A stretch of DNA of 64,000 nucleotides from Brachionus plicatilis (Eukaryota > Rotifera > Eurotatoria > Ploima > Brachionidae): contig QEOQ01000670.1 of NCBI GenBank assembly GCA_010279815.1, positions 312,716 through 376,715 on the forward strand, in the 5' to 3' direction. The notes below the pieces were generated by a model. That model saw only the letters and a list, made by a program, of their open reading frames with translations, was not told the origin of the DNA and did no database searches. Shown piece by piece: positions 11,001 to 19,879 of this stretch. Position 1 is the first letter of the stretch; the number at the start of each line of letters is the position of its first letter. The position numbers were made by a program, and so were the translations under genes.

Positions 11001-14000
11001 GCGTCACCACCGTCATCATGGTCCTTGACATGAAAATTTTGGTCGGAAAAATTTTTCAAATAATTGCACACATCGTCCTTGACCTTTTGAATAGGCGAAA
11101 AAGTAACATTGTTGTCTTCGTCCCTGGGCTGATTTTGATTTTGGGGTGGCGTGGGCGGCGGCAACGACGACTGAGACGAATTGGTGGGCGACTTGAACGA
11201 GTTGACATGTTTGTTGTGTGGCGTCGACTGCTGATTCGAAATGGATCGCGAAATAATGGAGCCCGGCTGATTAGGCGACACCAATTCACTACAAATGGGC
11301 GTAATTATCATGTGACTATTGAACAACGAATCACTATTGTACGACGATATGTCCGGCGAGCTAAACGACCGCCGCGGCATTGTCACCGGCTCGTCCAACA
11401 ATTCGCTCAGCAACTGAGACCGTATCCTAAATCCAGCACAATTGCCGCTCCATCCAACAGTCGTGCTCGACTCGTTCATTATCCTGTCATTCTCAAGCAA
11501 ACAAAAGCGTTCGAACAACTGATCGGTAACCAGAACCGAATGGGTCGTCGAGTTGTGTCTCAATCGCGAGCTAAACGACGCGTCCAACGTCACATTTAGA
11601 CGCGCACCACTCAAACAAAACGACTCGCTAATCAAACAATTGTTGCTCACACTATTAGCCACATGTCCATTGTCGCTCAGACTGGACGCCGATTTGGTAC
11701 GTCTGCTCTCGTTTAGCAAAGTGTCGTAGTCGCGCGAGTTCCGACGCGTCCTCCTCACTGTCACATTTTTGTACCAATCACTGTCTTGTTGACCATCGGC
11801 CGCATTTTTGTTAAAAAAATCCACTTTCTTCTGAAATTCACTCGAATTGTGCTCAATGTCACTGAGCCAGTGTCGGCTAGTCTCGGTGTTGTTCGAGCAC
11901 TCATTGGACAACTCGACAATGGTGGACAACAGGCCTTGGAGTGGTGCCGCCGGCCGACTAGCCAACGAACAGCACCGGTTCTCGGCTATGTGAACAGGAT
12001 TGGCCGTGAACATGAACGCGTCTTGATCAAGCGCGCTCAAACGTTTGTGCGAGTGCACGGCCTCGTTGTGCTCGAACTCGTCCAGGCTTTTGGCGTGCTC
12101 TGAGCGACACTCGGTGCTCTTGACCGCGAAAAAGTTCGGATTGAGTCGACTTTGTTCGATTTCGTTGTTAGTGGACAAACTAGTGGACGACTCGTTGCTG
12201 GTCTTGGACGAGTCCGCCTCAAAATCGTCCACAAATATGGACACGGTGAATTTTTTCATCCTCTCCAACTTGGCCGCGTGACTCTTGTTTTTGATCAAAT
12301 TGGCGCCTCTCAGCTCATCGTGGCTTTCAACTTCTTCGTCGCACGACTCAAACGACTCGTCCGAGTCTAAATCGATATTTTTTTTTATCTTTTTCAAATC
12401 AGACAATAAACTTGTCGTATCCGACGACGACGACGAAGAGCTGGACAGCACTGGGTGTAAATTTAGACGATGACGCTCGACTAGCGCCACATCGGCGGCA
12501 CTGTACGAGCGATTTTTGGCGCTCGATTGGTGACAAGGCCGCTCTGATTTTATCGATCGGTTGGTCTCGGTGTCGTTGATGATGTGCCGGTTGGGTATTT
12601 GATGTGTCTGGTCGAGAGTGGGAAGCACGGGCTCGTTGAACGCGTTGTCGTCGTCGTCGTCCGTTTGGTCGATGATCAAGCGCGGCATCGAGTCCAAACT
12701 GGTGTCGTTGGCCTCGATTTTACTCGACACAAACTGACCGTTTTGAGTCGCGTGAAGACTGCGCACTCTCTCTGCTTCTTCGTCGGCTCGCTCGTTCTCG
12801 CTTATACGACTCAACACTTGTTCGTACGAGTTCACGTTTCCGTTCAACTTGAACAATTTGTCATAGACGCTGTTCGGCGAGCTGTTCATCGGCTGCTCTT
12901 GTTCATGTTGCGCCGCCTCGAACTCTTCTTGGTCCAGACTCGAGTTTTCGTTGTTGTTTAGAAAAACGTCGTTGAATGCCGACGACGAATTGTCCGATTC
13001 GTTGGTCACGTGACTATTATTTGTGTGCCCTCGGTTGGGGTTCGGTCGGCGCCACTGGCTCTTGTTATTCGCGCTCGATGGCTTTGAGTTGTTGCCAGTA
13101 GCGCCGCCAGTACCTCGGCCCGTTCCACCACCGCCGTCCCCGCCGCGTCCATTCCTCCCGTTTGAACGGTCGAACGGTTTGCATTGGTCTCTTCGCTTTT
13201 TGTTTCGTTGCTGACGCTTTTTTTTGTCACGATCGTCGTTGTCGGGGTCAAGGTCAATAGTGGGACGAGAATCGGCGACAAAAGACGGCTGATTAACAAT
13301 TTCGTCCGTGTTCACAAGCCACTCGGGCTCGTCCGCAAACAACGGACACGACACATATTTTGTCTTCACTCTAAATTGCTCGCCTTGCGTTTGATCACTC
13401 TTGACCTTGATCGATCCGCTCTCGTCCACCGTGTCCAAACTGGTCTCTTTCAAATCGTACATGGACACGACCGTTCGGGTCTCGATCGGCTGCCAGTCGC
13501 GATTCGTGTTAGACGTGGCCGTGCTAGCGCCGCTGCTGCTGCTGATGTTCGCACAACTTTTGGGATTGGCCAACGCGTTAAACACGCTCATGTTGACCAA
13601 TTGACCATTGTGAGAATAGATCTCGGTGTACCAACATTTGAGCTGATTGATGGTGACTTGTTCGACTAGATTGAAGCGGACGCGTTTATTGGCGACCAGT
13701 GAGTTAAAGTAGCGGCGTTTGGCGGCCACGTTGTTGAAATTTGTTTGAAATAGAGAGCAGCGAATGGCCAAATAGTTGAGCTTGAGACCGTGGTTGTCGG
13801 TGTCGTTGAAGCCGTCGGTGTCGCGGCCCTTGGACGCTAGCGAGTTGAAGTCGAGCCGTCTGTGCGGATAGATATCGGCGTACGCGGCCTCTCTCGCCTG
13901 ACCACAGTCCATTAGACGCACACGGCACACCTCTTTGTTCGACCAAACTTTTTCAATAAAACCGCGATAGAACTGAGCGCTATTGCGCAGCGACGTCCGC

Positions 14001-16171
14001 ACAAAACATTTTTTGTGTTTGTCCGGCTCGATTTTTAGCTCGGCGTACGACCTGTAATTGGTGCGACGAATAAACTCGTCGATTAGCGATGACATTTTTT
14101 CGAATTCGTCGTGTAAATTGTGCCTTAGAATGGGCTTGATCCAAAATATGCCCTCGTTGGACACACTGGTGGTCACGTGACACGTACCCGAGCTATTCTT
14201 GTAAAATCTCCGCTCGGCCACTTGGTCGTCGACGTCCGCGTTCTCCTCATGAGCCTGTTCCTCATTAAGCACCGAGCTCATCTCTAGATTTGTATCAAAC
14301 GGCTCGTCGCTAGTCGTCAGCGAACACTCGTCGTTATGGGTCACGTGAGCGTTAACTTTCGGCGTAAACGACGACGACGACGACGACGACGTTGGATTCA
14401 AAAGTCGGATATCACGACTGGCAAACTTGACACCAGTGTCATGGCCGCCCGCCTTTCCATTCAACTCAATTATTTTTTTGTTCACGGACACAAAGTGGTC
14501 GCGCTTGTGGCCGTCCTCGCTAATCTGATAGAGCTGGCAGATCCACGCCTGGTCTTGATTGAGCTCGACTAGCGCGCACCTCATGGCCTTGTTGGCCGTC
14601 ATGTCCTTGAACTCGAACTTGGTCTCTGGGTGAATGGGACGCTCGTATTTGAGAGGAGAGCGCGCGTTATGCAGCACACACTTGATGGCTCGATGCGCCA
14701 ACTCGGTCAATTGAAAGTGTCGCCATGGCAACACGTTTTCGAACGAGTGCATATTGTTGACGTGCGAGACGCCCGTGTCCACATAGATCACGTGACACTG
14801 TCGGTTGGACGCGTTCACGTCGAGTACCCGGGCCCGGTGCCACTTGCGCGTCCTCTCGTCCAGACAAAAGCAGAGTTGACCGGGCGTCGGCGTTTGGCCG
14901 TCGAGCTGGTCGTAGGCGAGCCATTGCGGATCGCCAATGCTCGCCGAGCGCACACATCGGCTCATCTCCTCCAACAATCGGTCCGATTTGATGCGATTTT
15001 TTCTAAACGAATCGATGGCGCTGCTTGGGTGCTGATGCGACGAGGCGCCCAACAACTGCACCCAAAACGAGCCGTCGCTCTGGATGCCCGTGTGAACGAG
15101 CGCGTCGAACTCGAGGCCGCTGGCCGCACACAACTGATCGGGCCTAGCGAACGACTCGGCGCTTATTTTCACGTCCAATTCATTGACGGCCTCGGTAAGC
15201 TTGCTCAAGTCGACGCTATAGTCGAACTGCGGATAGAGGTTGTTGTCGACGAAGAGAGAACAGCTTAGAGCCGTGCAACTGTGTCCGTTCGAGCCGCACA
15301 TCCATCGCAGTTGTTCGTTCACTTGGTCGATTTGGGCGATGACGTGGCTCTCGAGCAGCTCTATTTTGTGTGTGTCGAGCGCGTTCTCAGCGCGCGCCTG
15401 TTCAAGCTGGCCCATGCTCTGCTCGACGCTGTCCATGCGCTCGTTTAGCCGGGCGTGCACGTCCCGCACCACCGAGTACGCGTCCTTGAGCTTTTCTTTT
15501 ATGCAATCGCTTATTTCGTTGAGCTTTTGTTGCATTAAGTCGGCCAAGGCGCCAAAGTCCACGTACAAATCGTCGCGTATTGTCTCGTTCATTTCTCGTA
15601 TGGACAGTTTGACGTCGTTTAGTTGGCCGACGCGGCGCCTCAGCCGTTCCAGTTGGAGGCCGGTGGAGGGAGCGTGCGAGCTCAGCTCGATTTGGTCGAG
15701 CAGTGCGTCCATTTTGTGTTCGACTATGAGCTCGATGTTTTCGGGCTGTTGGCCGGCGATGACCAGCGCCACGTGCTTAGACGTGTCCAGATTGGCGTGG
15801 GTTATGCGAAAGCAGTCGGCGCAGTAGAGCATGTGGCCGGTGGCGCTCGCCGAGTTGTAGTACTCGGTGAAGTCGAGGCCCGGCGACGCTTTCAACGCTG
15901 GCAGACAGTCCAGATTGTTGGTGTTGGTGTTGGTGTTGGCGTGTGAGCTGCATGCGCTGCACACCACTGTCGCTTGTTCTGTGCCGCAGCTCGAGCACTT
16001 TTCGCCTGCTTGGCTCTGCTCGTGTGCACCGGATTTGTTTGTGTGGTTGTTGTTGTTATGGTCTTTGGTGTTGTCTGGTGAAGCGGTTGATGATGCACTC
16101 TCGTGCGACAATGCTTCCATTGGAAAATTTTTGTGTCTAATTTTCAAATAGATGAGATTCAAAAAATTCAT
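8066..16171 (-). CDS. Large B-box/multi-Tudor-domain protein (RNF17/TDRD4-like), single exon
   Basis: Probable germ-granule scaffold that binds methylated arginines of PIWI-type proteins. A B-box-like zinc finger lies at residues about 59-133: C59-C62, C71-C74, C117-C120, H125, H133, with an unusually long gap between the second and third pairs. A coiled-coil region follows (about 145-290). Tudor-like modules sit at about 350-490 (QLCFCLDERTRKWHRARVLD, VIYVDTG), 655-860 (WIKPILRH, VRLMDCGQ) and 2225-2350 (FWLEVIYGE, SWHRARVLH, VRFLDLGLD). Between them are an Arg/Gly-rich stretch (about 988-1027), a disordered Ser/Asn-rich middle, a degenerate repeat array (about 1707-1980, core LQSSEVKD), and an acidic run near 2495-2537. 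M1 and M18 are both possible starts. The gene is intronless and clearly GC-richer than its neighbours. Confidence 0.85.
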   Translation of the reverse strand: MNFLNLIYLKIRHKNFPMEALSHESASSTASPDNTKDHNNNNHTNKSGAHEQSQAGEKCSSCGTEQATVVCSACSSHANTNTNTNNLDCLPALKASPGLDFTEYYNSASATGHMLYCADCFRITHANLDTSKHVALVIAGQQPENIELIVEHKMDALLDQIELSSHAPSTGLQLERLRRRVGQLNDVKLSIREMNETIRDDLYVDFGALADLMQQKLNEISDCIKEKLKDAYSVVRDVHARLNERMDSVEQSMGQLEQARAENALDTHKIELLESHVIAQIDQVNEQLRWMCGSNGHSCTALSCSLFVDNNLYPQFDYSVDLSKLTEAVNELDVKISAESFARPDQLCAASGLEFDALVHTGIQSDGSFWVQLLGASSHQHPSSAIDSFRKNRIKSDRLLEEMSRCVRSASIGDPQWLAYDQLDGQTPTPGQLCFCLDERTRKWHRARVLDVNASNRQCHVIYVDTGVSHVNNMHSFENVLPWRHFQLTELAHRAIKCVLHNARSPLKYERPIHPETKFEFKDMTANKAMRCALVELNQDQAWICQLYQISEDGHKRDHFVSVNKKIIELNGKAGGHDTGVKFASRDIRLLNPTSSSSSSSFTPKVNAHVTHNDECSLTTSDEPFDTNLEMSSVLNEEQAHEENADVDDQVAERRFYKNSSGTCHVTTSVSNEGIFWIKPILRHNLHDEFEKMSSLIDEFIRRTNYRSYAELKIEPDKHKKCFVRTSLRNSAQFYRGFIEKVWSNKEVCRVRLMDCGQAREAAYADIYPHRRLDFNSLASKGRDTDGFNDTDNHGLKLNYLAIRCSLFQTNFNNVAAKRRYFNSLVANKRVRFNLVEQVTINQLKCWYTEIYSHNGQLVNMSVFNALANPKSCANISSSSGASTATSNTNRDWQPIETRTVVSMYDLKETSLDTVDESGSIKVKSDQTQGEQFRVKTKYVSCPLFADEPEWLVNTDEIVNQPSFVADSRPTIDLDPDNDDRDKKKRQQRNKKRRDQCKPFDRSNGRNGRGGDGGGGTGRGTGGATGNNSKPSSANNKSQWRRPNPNRGHTNNSHVTNESDNSSSAFNDVFLNNNENSSLDQEEFEAAQHEQEQPMNSSPNSVYDKLFKLNGNVNSYEQVLSRISENERADEEAERVRSLHATQNGQFVSSKIEANDTSLDSMPRLIIDQTDDDDDNAFNEPVLPTLDQTHQIPNRHIINDTETNRSIKSERPCHQSSAKNRSYSAADVALVERHRLNLHPVLSSSSSSSSDTTSLLSDLKKIKKNIDLDSDESFESCDEEVESHDELRGANLIKNKSHAAKLERMKKFTVSIFVDDFEADSSKTSNESSTSLSTNNEIEQSRLNPNFFAVKSTECRSEHAKSLDEFEHNEAVHSHKRLSALDQDAFMFTANPVHIAENRCCSLASRPAAPLQGLLSTIVELSNECSNNTETSRHWLSDIEHNSSEFQKKVDFFNKNAADGQQDSDWYKNVTVRRTRRNSRDYDTLLNESRRTKSASSLSDNGHVANSVSNNCLISESFCLSGARLNVTLDASFSSRLRHNSTTHSVLVTDQLFERFCLLENDRIMNESSTTVGWSGNCAGFRIRSQLLSELLDEPVTMPRRSFSSPDISSYNSDSLFNSHMIITPICSELVSPNQPGSIISRSISNQQSTPHNKHVNSFKSPTNSSQSSLPPPTPPQNQNQPRDEDNNVTFSPIQKVKDDVCNYLKNFSDQNFHVKDHDDGGDACNFTKNTQSNAQNATLQSSEVKVTERNFLSHDPNSALQFSEVKDVNGCNYSNSALQSSEVKDDNGCNYSNSYSRNLNSTLQSSEVKATERNFLSHDPNSALQPSEVKDHGYNNLNSALQSSEVKVTERNFSKYFISHDSNSASQFLKVKDDDNCNISNNALSRDPNSKLQFSQVKDEGLNCSKAAMSRDVDIGDKVNENEFAKDRIAHDANPLLLQTPPQVKDAESNFSKNFMSHDPNTKSSESAVKADSTNAAAAALPPAPHYLLLKPSRTGSTTTTRPDKPADPITMSNSCPNLNEPNKHIANYLNTIRKSTGVSLEPVVVKRRSNSATRLNSFKSANFSLYGLDNEDEQEAKRKSLSECDSMDAKSLSSSSGQKILSLDVSSEQQIQTDSFKFPPPPEQFMSSSSDDTLPPPPDQTELDALINNNNHAHPTSSSSQTTVVAAQTESPRLKTFMNSLKNLHSTNDGANNEDAESSKSDRSFKIDHLLDINPKRLYKNSKFKCRINDVIDESGRFWLEVIYGEDDERKFHQMFKYFNLHVRLGEAAESVRPNDHVAALYKNSWHRARVLHTCTPHSSKVKVRFLDLGLDKILDKHADLRHADQKFFNFPVKGLLCSLHIDEHVHQLVVEPQRQPIANKRLRLCREARKHFVKMVYKKILFVKVIELGQEYEAESDAHTSICKIKLGCQARHGIIDVYMYLLSKYDREKYHFLKTLKKYIQSRPLLMSLQQHSLVQTTTITTTETNTVSTCTTSSAMASPPDSLNATLKKMQEVECEEEEDEEEVGDHDDMFDQEEDYYESDEDDALFTDTVNYYYSKNMNKDASLDLTPVKEHHSRYTQLNISPVDLSKLDSPGHEHAPRPPLDLSTTKVANKLRATAAHHSHAATPIALPPATALSHKYVKMVRSEQHSVDADTSLTARCCNLAGLKKWAKSTGKSGASLPKSFKVYARDGLGDNAFDYTLNKSLNAKKVKFQIK
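10240..11055 (-). repeat. Intragenic degenerate tandem repeat array in the Tudor gene
   Basis: The DNA contains many spaced copies of TCCTTGACCTCTGA or CCTTGACCT followed by GATTGCAATGC, encoding a repeated peptide around NSALQSSEVKD with alternating TERNFLSHDP and GCNYSN linkers. Spacing is irregular, so the array grew by unequal duplication and then diverged, while staying in frame over about 270 codons. Confidence 0.8.
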
Positions 16172-16387
16172 TAAATTTTTTTGTTTTTTTATATTTTTTG
16201 TTCTCTTTTCTATTTGTCATTTTATTTGGAGTTTTTATTTGGGAGCCAAAATTGAGACTTTAATTAAATTTGTGAATTGAATGCCGGGCCATAATTGATT
16301 TAGAATACATTGTAAACTTTAGAACAACAACAGGACAATTGAGCTCAAAAAATATTTGATAAGCCTAGGTGATACAGTATAAATTAC

Positions 16388-17148
16388 CAGACTTGTTTAT
16401 AAGTCACAGTTTTAAGTCTAAGTCACAAAAATTTAAGTCAAAGATATGACTTTCACAAAAAATTTTATCAATATCTGCTTCATTTGGACCAGTTGAAACA
16501 ATTTTTTTCCAAATCTGGTTACATTAACAGACCACATTGGTAGTATTGGCAATGGATTATCAATAATCGATTCAATAATCGACTAACTATAAATAGACTA
16601 ATTTTTTTTAGTCGATTATTAAATCGATTAATTTTTTTTAGTCGAATATTAAATCGAATATTTTTTTTAGATGACTATAATACTTTTATTTTTTATTAAA
16701 ATATTTTTATATTTTTTATATTTTTATTTTATATTTTTTAATTTTTTTTTATTAAAATATTCTATTTTGCTTTAAATCTTAAATTTTAAATCAATTAAAA
16801 AACCATTTTTATTAAAAAATAATATTTTTTGCCTTCCTAAATTTTAATTTCGAGATAAATTAGAAGTATTATAGTCATCTAGAAAAAATTATTCGATTTA
16901 ATAGTCATCTAAAAAAAATTAATCGATTTAATAATCGACTAAAAAAATTAGTCAATTTAATAGTCGACTGAAAAAATTTAATCGATTTATTAAATTTGTC
17001 AATCGATTGGAGTCGATTACCAATACTACACATAGGTCAAGATTAACAGCCAGGGATATGGAAGCAACTACTTTATTGGTATCAAATATTGATTTATTAA
17101 ATCATTGACTTGACTTGACTTGAGACTTGTGACTTAAAAACAAGTCTG
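16388..17148. repeat. hAT-like MITE with perfect 8-bp target duplication
   Basis: Terminal inverted repeats start CAGACTTGTTTATAAGTCAC and end GTGACTTAAAAACAAGTCTG. The element is flanked by identical TAAATTAC at 16380-16387 and 17149-17156. An 8-bp duplication and CAG-type ends fit the hAT superfamily. Without the nested insertion (16541-17028 plus one 8-bp duplication) it would be about 265 bp, similar in size to family A copies whose termini it resembles. Non-coding. Confidence 0.9.
16541..17028. repeat. Second, nested MITE with long inverted repeats
   Basis: Begins TAGTATTGGCAAT and ends with CCAATACTA. The arms carry repeated AATCGATT/AGTCGATTATTAAATCGA blocks on both sides of an AT-rich loop. 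It is flanked by CACATTGG (16533-16540) and CACATAGG (17029-17036), seven of eight identical, so it is also hAT-like. It sits wholly inside the 16388-17148 element. Confidence 0.85.
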
Positions 17149-17502
17149 TAAATTACGCAATTTTACGCCAATTTACATTATTTTTATGTAAGTTTTCGTT
17201 AAGTTTGATTTGATCGGATCAAATCAAACTAAAACTATTAAATAAATTGCTGTTTTTTAAAAGAAAAAATGCAGGGACACATTTTTGATTTTAACACTAG
17301 AAGCACCAAAACGAGTCATTTTAACTCGTTATGAGAAATAAAGAATAAATCATCTATTTTATGTTCGGATTTATTGAAATAATTTAATCTTGGCTTTTTA
17401 TTTATTTTTTTTTTAAGTCGCCTATGAGGTGCAGTTTATAGATTATAAAATAAATAAATAAATTGTTAATTATTAAATTAATTAAATAAAAATAGTAAAT
17501 TA

Positions 17503-18110
17503 CAGAGTTGTTTAAAAGTCAAAAATCTCAAGTCAAGTCCAAGTCTGGACTTTTTTTTTTTCTTAAGTTTGAGCCAAAGATTTTTATTTTTTTTACTAAA
17601 AAGTATAAGTCCGGATTTAAAAATTTGAAATACTGAAGAAGAATTGTGAAGACTTTTATGCTAGAATTGCTAGAAAATTCTGAAATATGATTAATCTTCA
17701 TGCACCAGAAATCCCAATAGTATATATATTTTTTGATATAAAGCCTGATCTAGCCAATTTACAGAGTTGTTTAAAAGTCCCAAAAAAAAGTCCAAGTCCG
17801 GACTTTTTTTAAAATTTGCTAGATCAGGCTTCATATCAAAAAATTTATATACTCTTGGGTTGTCTAATACAAATAGATTTGCCATATTTCAGAATTTTCT
17901 TGCAATTTTAGCATAAAAGTCTTCACAATTCTTCTTCAGTATTCAAAATTTTAAATCCCGGACTTGGACTTTTGAAAAAATATTAAAAAAAAAATTAAAG
18001 TCTTAGCTTGGACTTTTAGAAAAAAAATTGTCCGGACTTGGACATGACTTGTGACTTTTAAACAACTCTGCAAATTTAAAAAAAAGTCGGGACTTGGACT
18101 TTTTTAGAGT
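17503..18110. repeat. hAT-like MITE family A, outer copy, interrupted
   Basis: Left end CAGAGTTGTTTAAAAGTC at 17503. The interior runs to about 17753 and resumes after 18078 with GGGACTTGGACTTTTTTAG. It is split by an inverted younger copy of the same family (17762-18070). The right terminus is degraded. Confidence 0.7.
17762..18070. repeat. hAT-like MITE family A, intact inner copy
   Basis: 309 bp. Terminal inverted repeats are CAGAGTTGTTTAAAAGTC at the left and GACTTTTAAACAACTCTG at the right, each continuing into GTCCAAGTCCGGAC or its complement. Flanks CCAATTTA (17754-17761) and CAAATTTA (18071-18078) agree at seven of eight positions. The interior is the reverse complement of the outer copy. 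It serves as the reference copy of the family. Confidence 0.9.
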
Positions 18111-19879
18111 GTTTGTAAAATGTGTAAAAGTAAAAGTGATTGACCATGGATATTTTATAAGGCCTAAAAAAAAACTTAAGTATAATAATTTACAGGAGTT
18201 ATTTAAAAGTTCCATTTTATAAAAAAAAATTTTTAACAAATACTCCCTATTTCTTTTGTACAATATTCACACACTGCTTTTTTACATTTTGAACAAAATT
18301 TTCTCGCCTTATAATTACCACATAAACTATTTTAAAACAAATTTTTTTTATTTGAATTTAGTTAATTTAGAAAGTTATTCTTATTTTTATGCTGAAAAAA
18401 AAATTTTGCTCAAATAGCAAAAATTGACTTGGATTTTAGCCGCCAAAAAACGAAAAAGAGTCATTTTGACTTTTTGGTGCTTCCAGTGTTACAATACTAT
18501 GTCAAATAAAAAAATAAACTCTGCAATATCAAAATACACAATGCAAAGTGCACACCATCGAAAAATGCTATTTTAAGTGGATAATTTTTTTGCAGACATT
18601 TGCAGATTTTACCTTTAGATTTAACAGAGAATGTTAAAACAGAAAAATAAAAATCTACTGAAAAATTAAAATTTATTTTATAGTTTTAGATTGATTTGAT
18701 CATTTTGAGCAACAAAAATACAGTTGATTGTTAAAAATATTTTAAAAATGTCAAAATGATTAAAAAAATCATTCAAATGATACATTTAATGTTTTACTTG
18801 ATTTCAGCCTGTGTTTAGAATTAAGAAAATATTAATTTAAAATTTTTTATTTCTTTACTATCTTTTAAACGATAAATTAATAAATCCACATTAAATTAAT
18901 CATATTAGAGATTGAGTTAGTGTTTAGGTTTCTCTTTAGATAGTTTTACCTTAATTAACCGAACGAGTTGTCAACCAGATTGTTGAAAAATAAAAAGATA
19001 TTATAATGTATCAAAATTAAATTCCAAAGTGAAAAATTTAATGAATTATATGAGATATAAAGAAACTAAGTTGCTCTTTAAATTGTTCTTTTAGAAAGAA
19101 AATTTATAAAGATTTTTTAATTTTTGTCCTGCTTTTTTTGTTCTAAATTTCACACTGCAAATAAAGTTGTGTAAAATTTGGTAGAATGGGACAGAATAAA
19201 TTTCTTAAGGAGTTATTTTTCATAAGCATTTTTCTAGTATTAATTAATTCAATTTTATTTTGCTGCCTGCGAAGACTTTAACTTCTTTACATTCACAGAA
19301 CTAACTTTTAACTTATAAAAGAGAAGAAAATTTAAAAATAACAATTAAATTAATAAAATACTCAATTTTGATTCAAATTAAAATTAAAATTCCTTTTTAG
19401 ACAATTATCTATTCATTTTTTGCAATAAACAAGTGAATTTAAATTTTTTGTTATTAAACTTTATTTTTCTAATTTTTATTTAAAAAAAAATTTATTTTTG
19501 ACGTTTTAAAGCCAAAATTTAGACATTAATTAAATTTATCAATTTTGTTGGCAATTTCGATTTGCAATTAATTTCAAAAACGGAGAAAAAATTTATTTCC
19601 AATAACAATAACCCATTTAACAAAAGAGAGGAAAAATTGGATCAATTTAAAAAAAATCACTCTGCAAAACTTAAACATTAATTTATGAAAAATATTCATG
19701 CTCAAAATCGACTCAATCTTAAATTCAATGAGTCGATGCATTCAAATCATTATACAAAAAATGAAATTATTTGATTTAATTAACAACGAAACAAAAGTTT
19801 AATGAAAATAAAAAAAAAAATTCTTAAAAAAAAACCTATTGATACACCAAATAGATATGTATCAGGTTATTTTTCTAAT

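Larger units (their letters stand above)
17295..18488 (-). mobile_element. piggyBac-derived, internally deleted transposon
   Basis: The ends are inverted repeats, CACTAGAAGCACCAAAACGA on the left and, as reverse complement on the right, CACTGGAAGCACCAAAAAGT. TTAA lies immediately left (17291-17294) and TTAC on the right (18489-18492, one mutation), fitting the TTAA target of piggyBac. About 18255-18325 on the minus strand encodes CGNYKARKFCSKCKKAVCEY followed by C, a CxxC-type pattern like the cysteine-rich C-terminus of piggyBac transposases. The catalytic body is absent. Family A MITEs have inserted inside. Confidence 0.75.
16172..19879. other. Transposon-remnant cluster between Tudor and PIWI genes
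   Basis: No host gene supported. It holds the hAT-like MITE 16388-17148 with a second MITE inside, the piggyBac derivative 17295-18488 with family A MITEs inside, and 18490-19879, which is AT-rich with no recognised element. Near 18500-18620 the motif GCACACCATCGAAAAATGC resembles the interior of the MITE at 22182-22484. Confidence 0.7.

Noticed and set aside
8130..16151. Many long open frames on the + strand and in other - frames across the Tudor gene
   Set aside because: They are shadows of a GC-rich 8.1-kb coding frame; their peptides are Arg/Val/Leu-rich with no domains.
17691..18263. Minus-strand frames in the 17.7-18.3 kb region as a host gene
   Set aside because: They lie in MITE sequence inside the piggyBac remnant; only the cysteine-rich tail has protein-like character.
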